DNA of 64,000 nt, from positions 11,149,787 through 11,213,786 of the forward strand of contig NC_039514.1 in the NCBI RefSeq assembly GCF_003672135.1, read 5' to 3'. Of the stretch, positions 35,095 to 46,370 are shown one piece after another (the first letter of the stretch is position 1; the number at the start of each line of letters is the position of its first letter). A program made the position numbers and the translations under genes. Under the pieces are notes generated by a model. That model was not told the DNA's origin and made no database searches. It worked only from the letters and a program-made list of their open reading frames with translations. The stretch comes from Ooceraea biroi. Lineage: Eukaryota; Arthropoda; Insecta; Hymenoptera; Formicidae.

Positions 35095-35544
35095 GATTAA
35101 ATTCGCGCTTATTCAATTTCTGCGATCAGAAACGCAATGTACGCACAAAAATCACGAAATGGAGAATCTCTCAACCGGACACCAAACACGCCGAACATAC
35201 AAGACGACGAAGAACGAAGATGGCGGCGCGGGGTGGCGCAGGGCTGCAAACCCGCACGGCCCGTATCAGACTATCGACTGCGAAGTCGACCGACCGCGAC
35301 TGCCGACTCTCATCTAGCCAATCACGGCGAAGCGCCGACTGACTAGCCGACTCGCATTTACTAGATACTAGGGACATGTCATGTGCGCGATTGGCCGCGC
35401 GACAGGGCGTTGACATCAGTCGAAAGTGGTGATCGGAGGCGATGTGTTGATGTGCGTGTGGTGTTCGCCGACTTCGCGGCCGCGCGGTGTGCCCGTTTAC
35501 AATAAGATCGAACTGGTTGTGAACTGATTGATTGAGCGGGAGAC
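35095..35544. promoter_or_regulatory. Shared bidirectional promoter, API5 / Abp1
   Basis: The two start codons diverge across 450 bp of CpG-rich DNA with no TATA box at a sensible place for either gene, as expected for paired housekeeping genes. Transcription starts cannot be fixed from sequence alone. Confidence 0.55.
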
Positions 35545-37087
35545 ATGTCAATTAATCTGACGAAGAACAAAGATGCCTTAGTGGCCGCCTGGCACAGCGT
35601 GGTCGACGATAAATCGTCTACTAACTGGTAGGCGTGCGTCCAAGTTCCATCGCGTACCGACAATCCCGGCATACGCCGAACATGTCTTCGGCGTGCACAC
35701 ATACGCGCACCGTCGTTGACTCTGCCGGTCGTCACTTTTTGCCGGTGTCAATATCGAATTGCTGTGCATTCGTATGCATTTCTTGCGAGCTGCTTGGCTT
35801 GATGTAAACAGCGGACAGACGACAAGCGCTTCTGCTCTTATCGATTCTTATGACCAATCGTCGCATTTTAGCGATAGGAAATGACATTTCTTATTTTCTG
35901 ATAGCTTATCAGATAAAAACATTGTATAATTTTGTCGTGACAGAATATTGAACGTTCATAAAATAGTGTATCTTTTGCTTCACATATACATGCTTGGTTT
36001 TTATGTGTTTTTTAGAATAAGTTAGAAGAAATGCATCATTACGTTCTATGAAACACGTACAGTAGATAATTTATACACTGCCACGATTTATTTAGTTTGA
36101 CGTAATTTAATTTGATGCGATTTATGCTAATAAGATTCCTAGGAATTTTGTAATGAGAAAGCTATAGTCGGTCATTCTAACACACTACGCAATTGATAAT
36201 TAAAATGTATCTCTCTTGCGAGCAGGGCTGTGTTTGGCTACGAGGGGCAAACAAACAATTTAAAAGTAGTCGGCACGGGAAGCGGTGGTTTAGAAGAGAT
36301 GATCGATCGATTGAGCAGCAGTCATATTATGTACGCGTTCTGCAAAGTTATCGATACTAAAACAAGTCTACCAAAATGCTTGCTCATAAACTGGGTAAGT
36401 GCAAAGAAAATTAAGATAATAAATTGATGTAAACCACCAATCACCATTTGACAGAATCATATGACTGCCTCTATACACTTTTTTATCAAGAAAAAGAGAA
36501 ATATTCTTATGAATTTCCCTACAGCAAGGGGAAGGTGCTCCGATCGTTAGAAAAGGAACGTGCGCCAATCATATCAGAGATGTGGAGCGATTGTTGAAAG
36601 GAGCGCACATAACGATTACCGCACGCTCCGAAGATGACGTAGAGGTGGACGTGATTATGCAGAAGCTCGCCCGAGCAACAGCTTCCGCTTACAAGTTTGA
36701 CGAACCTCGTGGTGAAAATGAGGGACACACGGGCCCCATTGGGACGACGTATCGCAGGTATACAGATTTCTGTTCCTCCTGTTCTATCCACGTCTTAATC
36801 ACAATTCTTTGTAATGCAGTTCCTAATTAACGGATATTTTCACAGAGTGATCCCCGAGCAGGAGATAAACGCTATGGAAAGAGATCTGTTCTGGGAAAAG
36901 GAAGAGATGGAAGAGATGAAAAGGCTGGAGCAAGAGCGACTCCGCTGTGAACAGGAGCGACAGAAACTGGAACAGGAAACTAGAACCCGGGAGGAAAAGG
37001 AGGCGCAACTGCGAGAGCAACAGGTACATTACAATTCCATCATACTGTATATCGTATGTCTTTTTACGTAAAAGATGTACAGATATG

Positions 37088-37132
<45 letters not shown>

Positions 37133-37935
37133 GCACGAAACTGCACGAGAAACGTTTCTTTCAGGTCACCGCCAAGGAAAACTCCATTGCGCGGCAGAAG
37201 CTGGCCGAACAGCGCGCCGAGGATGCGAACAACGTGCGCAATCAGCAATTAGCTGCTCAAACCTATAGCAGTGGCGACGCTGACGACGATCATAAATCGC
37301 GTAGCGAGGAACTGCGGAGACAAAGGAGTAAAGAAACGCAACAGCTGATCGCTCAACGGACGATAAACGCTCGCGCGGTGTTCGAGCAGAACTCGGCGGC
37401 CGGTCAGATGAAGACGAACTTGGGCCATCAGCAGTTCCTACCCAAGAAAAATCACGTGGAGTCCGTGAGGAAGGCATTGGAGGAGGCTCAGATAAAGGAA
37501 CAACCCGAGGCGCAGTCGCACGAGGAAGCGCCGACCGAGACGAGAAGACCTGCGAGTGCGGAGACGGCCGTGACCTCCTCATCTGCAGTGCCTCAGTCGC
37601 AAAACAGCACTCAGGAATCGAAAATTACCGCTGTCAGTCCACAGACGCAGCCGGAACAGACGACGGAGACGAAGGAGCACGTCGCTGAGAACGAATTGTA
37701 CAATCAGCTGGATGGCCCGTACCTATATTTCGATCCGAATAACGAAGGGATGAAAGCCAGGGCTCTGTACGATTATCAGGCGGCCGACGATACGGAAATC
37801 ACTTTCGATCCTGGGGACGTAATCACGCACATAGACGCCATCGACGAGGGCTGGTGGCAGGGACTCGGACCCGACGGCACTTACGGGCTTTTCCCAGCTA
37901 ATTACGTTGAAGTTATCGAGTATAATACGACATGA
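35545..37935 (+). CDS. Abp1: Drebrin-like actin-binding protein (Abp1/DBNL)
   Basis: Five exons: 35545-35627, 36226-36394, 36525-36757, 36846-37023 and 37165-37935, giving 477 residues. Residues 1 to about 135 are an ADF-homology domain (MSINLTKNKDALVAAWHSVV, YAFCKVIDTKTSLPKCLLIN, GTCANHIRDVERLL). Residues 160-290 are a charged coiled coil (KEEMEEMKRLEQERLRCEQE). A Gln/Glu/Pro/Ser-rich linker follows, and residues 417-473 form a C-terminal SH3 domain: ALYDYQAADDTEITFDPGD, GWWQG, GLFPANYVEVI. The family binds F-actin and links it to endocytosis through SH3 partners such as dynamin at the cell cortex. Intron 1 starts inside a Trp codon (TG|G). The gene is convergent with CPSF30. Confidence 0.95.
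37089..37129. repeat. (CA)n microsatellite in Abp1 intron 4
   Basis: About 20 CA units between exons 4 and 5 of the Abp1 gene, about 35 bp before the 3' splice site, so they merge with the pyrimidine-tract region. Length variation here could affect exon 5 splicing. Confidence 0.85.
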
Positions 37936-38756
37936 TAAGAAAGTTACTTCCCCCCCGAAATCATCTGTTGAGCTCATTATTCTCTATCTTTCATAATTGT
38001 CTCCGTGAAACCGCTTGTATGAGAGAATTGATATCGGTGTGATCCCTGAATGTTATTACATTTTTAGGTATATAACGTTTTTAGGTATATATAACGTTGA
38101 TGATGATAATTTTGAATGATAATTTTAAACGATGTTTTCGCGTAAGAAAAAAAATGTGTTTAGCATGTTCGTTCAATCGAAAAGCACGTTTCCGTAACAC
38201 GTTTTACCGCCTTCCAGGTCACTGCTTAATCTTGATGCATTTATCCAAGAAGGGAGAATCAGTATGCGCAATTAATATTTCAATTAGTAAGAGTCACCGA
38301 GACCAATTGAGATGTTAAATCATACCTGGCGAAGTGTACGTCTTCCCAGCACCACGTGTCGTATAGATTTTTGTCAGTAACCAATAAGCAACTAGTATTA
38401 TACAAATATATCTTTTTATAACGTCCTGCATCCAGAGGAGTGCCGATGTAACGATAAACCTAAAACTGCATCTTATAACATGAACGGAACTGTGTTACTA
38501 TGGGGAACTGTAATAGCCACTTATTTAAGTATATATCGTTTTTTTAGAATGACGAGTATCTGTTACAGTTGACTAACGCAGGAATTTTAGCATTAAAGTA
38601 CCCGCTTATATACAAGTTGTTTTCTCATTTTCTACATCACCTTTTAGATATTGGTGCTGTTATGTATGGTGCAAAAAAAAACAAACGAAGAAGAGGGGCA
38701 CGAGAGTGTTAGTTATCGATGAATCGACAATTGACATGTTAAGTATGATAAATTAT
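37936..38756. other. 3' untranslated / intergenic, Abp1-CPSF30
   Basis: Convergent 3' ends. No open frame of interest. An ATTAAA near 38593 could end Abp1. Confidence 0.4.
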
Positions 38757-38762
38757 TTTATT
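38757..38762 (-). terminator. Candidate poly(A) signal of CPSF30
   Basis: AATAAA on the minus strand, about 95 bp after the CPSF30 stop codon. Confidence 0.5.
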
Positions 38763-38854
38763 GTACGAGAGCTAGAAATTTGTATAGATAGTAATGAGAG
38801 ATAAAAAAAAGGTAGCATCACAATATTCATGTTACATAAATAAAATGAAGAAAA

Positions 38855-40463
38855 TCATCTCCTGTAATTCTGATTCTGTCCACCACTTCCGCTACCCGCA
38901 TGACTCAAAAAGGCTAAGTGACCCTTTGGACATTTGTTTGCATAGTGACCCTTCTGCCCGCACTTGTAGCACGTCACTTCCTCGAGCGGCTTCTGCGGCC
39001 CTCGCGGCGGCGGCGGTCCGTTGTGCATGTTCATGTGATGATGGGACGTGTGAGAATTGTTGTCAATCTCCTGCCTGACCTGAGCCTCTCGCACGTCAGG
39101 CGGCATCTTGTTGCAGTAAATCGCTTTGTGACCGCCCTCCCCACAAAAGTGGCAGGTAATCATGACTTTTTTGCCCTCTTTCGGTTGCATATCCTGCACG
39201 GCCGGTAATTCGAATCTCGGACTAAACACAGACATGCCAAATTGTAGAGTTACAAGTGAATTTCTTTCGTACAATAAACTTATGAATCTCGCGTGCATAC
39301 TTACTGCATAAATTTGCAATTCGATCCCTCCGGACAAAAACCAGCTAGATAAGCCATGCAGAGAACACGTCTGACATGTCGATGTCGACACAAAGGACCG
39401 TGTCTACAAAATCCACGGTCGTACCATGGACAATCTCTGACTTTTGTCTCAGGGTCGATGTGCAGGAATGGACATTCCTTATTGTGACATGCATCTGTTA
39501 GAATTTATCTTGGATATCATTCAGTATAAATGTTATATAAGTAACATCTCAAATATAATTTTAAGTATTACCATCCCTTCGCTATGAGTATATATACGTT
39601 CATCACAAAACGCTTTTCGCACACTACATAGTACACATATGCCTGATAATGCAGCACTCACGTATTATGATAAAAATATTTATTTGAAAATGTATCAATG
39701 AATTTAAATATATGAGCGTGTTTCGTCAAGCGTATATTGTTTTTTTGTGCTACGAGAAATAGTATATTCAGAACTCCGGAACCGCTCACATGGTAAATAT
39801 ACACTCATGACTCAGAAGCTTGTTCAGCAGTGACATACTGGTGATCAGTTCCACCGTAGCAAAAGGATTCAATATTCACTTAGCTGTATGTTCTATAGTT
39901 CACAGGATATACTTACTAAATCTAGAATAAAAATAACATTCCGGCATTTTTGTCATATCATATTCATGTAAAAATTCACACTGATCACCCTTTTTGCAAA
40001 GACCCCTTAACCAGTGTTTGCATACTATTGTACGATCGCCACGAACATGCCGGAATGGACATGACGTTCCTTTAATGCAAGTTCCTCGTGGATAAAACTG
40101 ACATACCGCGGCAATCGATTCTATAAATTAAAAAAAAAGATTATTACTCCGAAATTCTACTTACTAAAAATTATTGTCAAAGAGAAATCGATAGTATATT
40201 AGTTCACTCAGAATTATGCGATAATAAGAAAAAATGTTATATACTGTATTTATCTATATATTAAAATACGAGACACAGAAACAAATAAGTACGAAGTTAT
40301 TCTACGCAAACTTAACCTAAACAAAGTACTGTACGAAGAAACACATAAAAAAAAACATACTGTCCATGCCGGTAAAAGGCAACGGAAGAGCCCCATATTG
40401 CTCATCAAGAGCAATCTCGATATCAAATCGCATGTGATCGACACTCGCCACTATGCACTCCAT
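38855..40463 (-). CDS. Clp: Cleavage and polyadenylation specificity factor 30 kDa subunit (CPSF4/Clipper)
   Basis: Exons 40361-40463, 39917-40120, 39305-39494 and 38855-39221 join to give 287 residues. It starts MECIVASVDHMRFDIEIALD, with the conserved LPLPFTGMDKS. Five CCCH zinc fingers follow, e.g. VCQFYPRGTCIKGTSCPFRH, VCKHWLRGLCKKGDQCEFLH and CPWYDRGFCRHGPLCRHRH. The C-terminus has two CCHC knuckles (CHFCGEGGHKAIYC and CYKCGQKGHYANKC), as in Drosophila Clipper, whereas human CPSF4 has one. The protein recognises AAUAAA in pre-mRNA with WDR33 as part of CPSF in the nucleus. Confidence 0.95.
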
Positions 40464-41989
40464 TGTCAATACAAAAATTTCGATAAACTATCCACAGGCA
40501 CTCGAAACTCAACTTGCTTGAAAACACCAATGCACAAAGGCAGCCAACATTTACAGCAAGGAATGCGAAGTTGTTGACTCATGGCTGACAACTGCTTGGC
40601 TTCGCACAAAAATTCCTCTAATAACGAAAAACAAAAACGTATCTCAAAAAGTATACATATATTTTTATATATTGTACTATTTATACATATTGTGGGTTTT
40701 CCAGCAACGACATAGTGTATCATTCTATCTTCTTTCAATACTAGCGAACAACAAAGATAGAATGATACACTGTGTCGCACCGTGTCGTTGCTGGAAAACC
40801 ATCATTGTATTATATAACTTCTTACTGATTCGTTTTGTCATCCATTAACATTTATTGCACATTAATCGATCATCATCTGTTCACTATTTTGATTATATTT
40901 CGAGATTTCACGTTTTGATACTTCTCAAACCGCATTCAGTCATGGCCGCGCCGCGACGAGCATAGGTTTGTATTCAAATCGCTCCACGTCTTCTGCGTTA
41001 TTATCGTCTTATTATCATTAAAATCATTAAAAGAATCTCGCGCGCGAAACATTCTGACGTAAATAATTGCCACGTATGTATAGATCTCTCATAAATCATG
41101 TTTATATTACATTATCGTAATATTTTTCTATTTCGCTGACATTTCTAACGTTAACTGCAATATCTCGAACTTTGTTTCTACATTAAACGATCAAAATATA
41201 ATGGTCGACGATGTACAATTGATTTGTATTTTATCGCCAATTTTGGTTAACAAATAAATTGAGTTATTATTGTATTTACTGGCGAATCAAAGTTGAATCC
41301 ATTGAATTAATGATCAAGTACGTATCGATTATAATTATATTGTGTACTATTTGATTAATAATTGATAAATAAGCATTTAAAACACGGCCGATTAGGCTAA
41401 CGTTTGGTCGCCATTTTGATTTGGCGGCTTTCCGCATTGAAAATATAAAATTAATTATCGATAATCAGTCATATTAGAATTATTAATACTTGCTTATTGA
41501 TTTCATTTGACTGATATAACATTTTTCAAAGTACAGGTTTAATAGTTGATAATGTTATAAATACACTTTGTATAAATATAAATGTTACTATTTCGAAATT
41601 CTAAAAAGAGAGAAATAAATTCTAATTGAAGTTTATCTTATAATGTATAATCGAAAAGCAAAATTTATTTAGTTGAATATTAATATTATTTTATAACATT
41701 TTATGAGTGCAAACTTTTTTTAAATTTGAAAGTACAACATTTTATTTACGAATGAGTCGACTCTACAAGCCGACTTGATTAAAAAATATTGGTTACAATT
41801 AACAATGATCACGTATTATGTATCATTTACCCTGTGAGACCATGCATATATATATTTTAAAAAATACATAATTTAATATATGTTTCGCACGTATCAATGA
41901 CAAGTGATAAATGAGAGTTTGTCATTTTATCACTGGCAATCGCTGGAAAACACGCGTCTATTGAAGATTTATTGAAGACCCAGTAGTAG
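40464..41989. other. AT-rich intergenic region, CPSF30 to winged-eye-like gene
   Basis: Apart from the hairpin repeat at 40695-40800 and short AT-rich tracts, nothing is recognised. The two neighbouring genes diverge from here. Confidence 0.4.
40695..40800. repeat. 106-bp hairpin-forming inverted repeat
   Basis: The outer arms GGTTTTCCAGCAACGAC and GTCGTTGCTGGAAAACC are perfect complements; the inner arms AGTGTATCATTCTATCTT and the matching AAGATAGAATGATACACT also pair. The loop is about 27 bases. It lies 230 bp upstream of the CPSF30 start codon and could be a small MITE; no clear target duplication was found. Confidence 0.75.
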
Positions 41990-42397
41990 CCGCGAGGTGC
42001 TGCCGCCTGACGGGGATATTACAGCTCCAGTACTACGTGACAGCGGGTTTCGTGTGGGAGAAGTGGGGGAGCGGCGCGAGGAAGAAAATGGCCGACGGGG
42101 CTACGGTAAAAGGGCAGGGACGTCGTGCGAGGTGCGCGCTGCGCGACACGGGATTGCCAGTTTCGCGATAGACCGCGCGAAAAAGGGCCGTCGGACATCC
42201 GTCGGGGAAGGCCTGTCGCCGTCACCCCGCGGTCGCGCGTCCCTCCGGGACATCGCACGGACAGGACTGGAGCCCGTCATAGCCGCCGTTCGTCGCCGCT
42301 GCCGCTATCACACCGCGGGTGCTTCGATTCGCAGTCATTTTAAAAAGAGCATTGTTCGCGGGCCGAGTGAAGGGCCGACGGAAGGGCTCGCCGAGAG
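41990..42397 (+). promoter_or_regulatory. CpG-rich promoter / 5' untranslated exon of the winged-eye-like gene
   Basis: A strongly GC- and CpG-rich block after a 1.5-kb AT-rich stretch. A good donor (GAGAG|GTAAAC) ends at 42397, and a good acceptor (TTGTTTACAG) ends at 43300, 141 bp before the coding start, so a non-coding first exon and a roughly 0.9-kb intron are likely. Open frames inside are compositional. Confidence 0.5.
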
Positions 42398-43441
42398 GTA
42401 AACACGATCTCGTTACTGGCGCCTCCTCCTCCTTTTCTCCCGTGTGTGTCCGCCTTGTTGCGCCTCGCTTTCCCGTCGCGTTTCATTCCCGCGTTCTCGT
42501 CGCGTTGTTGGACGTGTGTGTGCCGTACGCGGTCCGTCCGTAGCGATCGCAATCGCGATCGTCGCGTCGCGCCGCGCGATCCGTCGTAACGTGCGATTTT
42601 CCGCGTGCGACGATTGATCGATCAGCAGGTTGCGGTCCTCGCGCACTCGTCGGGGCCACTTGTGGCCGTCCGTCCACGGCCGCTTTTTAAAGGGCGTGCT
42701 GCCGCCACTGCCACCGTCGCGTTTCTCGCTCTCGGCTCCGTGCGTCCGACGAGCATCTTTGTCCGCCGTGGTGTCACGTATATGCGGGGATTCCCGAGAG
42801 GAATCTCGAGCGACGAATGCGGTTTGCGTCGCGATTCTTCGCGAATCCACCTGTGTCGTGCCAACAGTCGAATCGCGACAGTCGCAATGAGATTTAAAGG
42901 GATCGATTTGTCAACAAGTCGATGAGAGTGCGCGCAGTCCCGGCACAGTACCACACGGATTCTCGCTTCGCTTGCGGAGCACCATTGCGATTTCCGTCGC
43001 GCGTCTCTCGCGGATGCCCCGATGTGCGTACGTCTGTCATTTTATTGCACGTAATTCGCTCCATTACACGTTGACGTGAAACGGAGCGTCCGTAATACCG
43101 TCTCGCTCTCTCTGAAAATGTTTCGTTGCTTGTCGAGAATATTTCTCCATCGCGATATAATGTTATATGACATAAAAAAGTCTAATGGAAATTAATCCCT
43201 CTAACAAGAAATATGTCGAATATTGGATCATTGAAATTATAAACGACGATTATTTTAGTCTCTCGATTGAGATCTTTTTGTGCATTGGAATTGTTTACAG
43301 ATAAATCCAGCTTGCGCGAGCCGTATCGCAATTATTAAAACCGACAATGGCAGTTAGGTAGTTGTGGAAATTAACGTTGGACACTCGTAAACTTCAAGTA
43401 TATTTTTATCCATTTGAAGATGTAAAGAAAACACAATCATA

Positions 43442-46370
43442 ATGAAGCCACAGAAGAAGGCTGTTGTTGCCAGAAAGGCAACTAAAATGCCGACAGTCGC
43501 CAAGAAACGTCGCACATTTATAGAGAAGATTATGCCCGATGTGAAAAAGGAGAAGAAATCAAAGAAAAATGACAAACTGGAAGATTCAAAGAAAAAGATA
43601 GACAACGATAAGAAAAAATTAGAGAAAGAAGAGAAGAAAAAATTTGACGATAAAAAGAAAATGGAGGAAAAAAAGAAAGAGCGATCTGACAAAACAGATG
43701 AAAAGAAGAAGCAATTAAGCAAGGATCATGACAAAAAATCTGATAAAATCGATGAGAGAAAGGCAGATAAAGCAGACGATAAGGCAAATATCGAAGAAAT
43801 GAATCAAGAAAGCGGGGACAAGAAAAAATTACAAAAATATGAAGAAAAGGCAAAACTAGATAAGCAATCTGTTGATAACAAGAAAAAAATTGAGAAAGAA
43901 GAAAAGAAGAAAAATGTAAAATTGGACGACATTGCAAGCATGGAAGATAATGTCAAATTTTTAAGTACAATGGATGATAAGGATGCGCTTGAAGAGAAGA
44001 TCAATAACCTCTCTCCACTTATTAAAAAAAGAAGCAAAGATGAGAAAAAGAAAGATGTCAAGTTATTAAAATCTGATGTCAAGTCAGTGCAGAGGAATTC
44101 TACCGTAAAGGATAAAAAATCGGACCGTAAGAAAATTTCTGAGAAAGATCCGGCAAGCAATAAAATTTCTTCCGCTAAAACAAAAAAAGAATCTAAAGCA
44201 AAGCAAGGTCAGAAGAAGAGTATCGCGAGAAAAACAGTTTTAACGAAGAAACCTCATTTATCGGTGGTTAAAAGATTGGTAGACAAGAAGATTAGTTTAA
44301 TCAAGCCAATAAAGGACGAAGAAATCAGCGAGGATGAGAACGCAGTCAAGAAAGCAAAGAAGAAGAGTAGCGGCATTGCCAAGAGTAAAGTCCTGCAGGA
44401 GAAGAAACCGAAGCTGGCCAAACACATGAAAGCCAAGTTGCCTCAGAAACACTCGAAGATTGGTGCTGTTCTAAAAAGAGAAGATAAGCTGAAAACTATA
44501 ACGGAGAAAATTATGGCGAAGAAGAAAATTGAATTGAAGGTGCCTGAGGAAGTTCTAGCTGAACATAAAAAGATCGGGAACAGAGACGAAGTCTGTCAAG
44601 AGCCACAATTGAGTAACATCAAGAGCGAAATCGAAGAGGACAAAGATACGGACAAGAGCAAAGAGGAGAGCCCTCATCCGAAATTTCAGGATAGTAAAAA
44701 AACTGTGAAAAGCGGCAATAAAGTCAGTAGCAAGATTCCGAAGAAGACCGGGAAAATGGTAAAGGTACAAATGGAGAGCAATAATCAAACGTCAGCTTCA
44801 TTTGAGGATGTATCCTCCGAGGAAACGAACAAACAGTCAAAAATGTCTGAGGATAGCATCAAGTCCGCGAATTCTAAGCAGGAACAGAGCGGCGCCGAGA
44901 ATACGCTTGAGTTGAACCTAAAGGTTGAGGCGATAAATGGCGAAAGCGCTAGTGGCGTTACATCTCAATCTGACTCTGAGGGTGACTCGGACGACGACTA
45001 CAAGAGAAGCAAGCAAAGGGGCACCAGGAACAAAGAACGGGCGAATTCACCGTCGGACGAGCGTGCGCGACGAATGCGACTTTTCGGCTTCTGGAGTGGA
45101 CCAAAACGACACAGGGTCGCGTCATTGAATGCCTTGGCTAAAGTTCACTGCCTCTACGAAAACGAGACCGGCGGAGTCTACCTCGGCGGTTTCTGTAAGC
45201 CGAAACCCGAGAAGGAAAAGGAAAAACCGCGGAAAATGAAGGAGGAGAAAGAGGAGCAGCCGCGTAAGGAGAAGAAGATTGAGTGCAAGACGGAAGGGAA
45301 TGTTTTGAAGAGGAAACTGAGGAATGTGCCAGGATTACGTGGCAAACATTGGGATATGTTGGAGAGCTCGTCGTCCTCGTCCTCGTCGGACGAGGATTGC
45401 GAGAAGGAGAAGAACGCTGAACCGAGCAAGAAAAAAATGACCAAAAGGAGGAGGAGAAACGAGGAAGTAATGGACCTGAAGGACATGGTTGTTTGCAAGA
45501 GGATGGCCAGTCTTAATGCCACTGCCATTTTGGCTGCTTCCTACTCCGATGAGAAAAATCGTTGTGGCAGCAGCAGTGATTCCTCCTCCAGCAGTGAGTC
45601 CAGTGAAGTAGAGATAATTAAAAGACGTAGACAAAATGACTCCGAGGTAGATAAGAAGAAGCCCCGACAAGGCTCTGATCCGGAGGAGGTTATTAAGCCA
45701 TCCAAGAAAGTCGTCATCGTTAACCAGGACACGGACGTCACCATCACCGGTAATTAATCACGCGCGTGGCTTAAGTGTGAAAACTCCAACGCGATCTTCT
45801 TTATCATGATAACAAATTCTTTTCAAGGTGTTTACGTCAATCAAACCCGATCCACCCATCATGAGGGTTTCTGCAGTATTGCTGGTATGCAGTACAGAAT
45901 CAGCTCCACCAGTCATACTCAAACTGCAGCTACCGCAGTGGCTACTGAGCTTCACGATCAGGTTTGTGCTTGACCAAAGATTGTCTCTTCGTAATCTGAT
46001 GACATTTATTTCACGCGCTGCACGTTACATGCATTCAACTCGATCCTTTTTATTTTTTTTAATGTTATAAACTTGTTATATTATTATAAATGTCTTTTTC
46101 AAATCTGTAGAATTATTAAAATTGTTTATTATATTTTAAACATTTTCACACAATATATATACAAAAATCATAATTTTCTATTAAATTCTTTAATACAACT
46201 GTATATTTTTACGATACACATATTTTCTATTTAGCAAAAAATAGAACAGCCTTGCAAATCCTACACGCCGCTGGGTGCACTATCTTCTATGCAGCCGCCA
46301 GGCAGCCAGGGTACTCATCCTAATATGTCACCTCGCAGGCATTCAGCATTCTCAGCCCCTCATCAACACG
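43442..46370 (+). CDS. wge: Winged-eye-like / BAHCC1-TNRC18-family nuclear protein, N-terminal exons (partial)
   Basis: Three exons: 43442-45749 (phase-1 end), 45828-45961 and 46235-46370 (phase-1 end), open at the 3' side. Exon 1 encodes 769 residues. About 1-480 are extremely Lys/Glu/Asp-rich, with nuclear-targeting clusters. Near residue 545 is a conserved block (KRHRVASLNALAKVHCLYEN), then serine-acid runs, then a second block (CKRMASLNATAILAASY). Exon 2 encodes VYVNQTRSTHHEGFCSIAGM and QYRISSTSHTQTAATAVATE; exon 3 is Ser/Pro-rich (SPRRHSAFSAPHQH). I associate these blocks with winged eye and vertebrate BAHCC1/TNRC18, chromatin proteins with a C-terminal BAH domain, but from memory. The BAH region is not in the window. 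Two repeated 'MASLNA/VASLNA' motifs are notable. Confidence 0.68.

Noticed and set aside
37166..37582. 138-codon minus-strand frame opposite Abp1 exon 5
   Set aside because: It is a shadow of the well-supported Abp1 coding exon on the other strand.
42000..42960. Multiple Arg-rich frames on both strands
   Set aside because: CpG-island composition around the 5' untranslated exon; frames overlap on both strands and lack conserved motifs.
43530..45747. Several hydrophobic, Phe/Ser/Leu-rich minus-strand frames
   Set aside because: They are the antisense of the lysine-rich exon (AAG/AAA read as CTT/TTT) and have no independent support.
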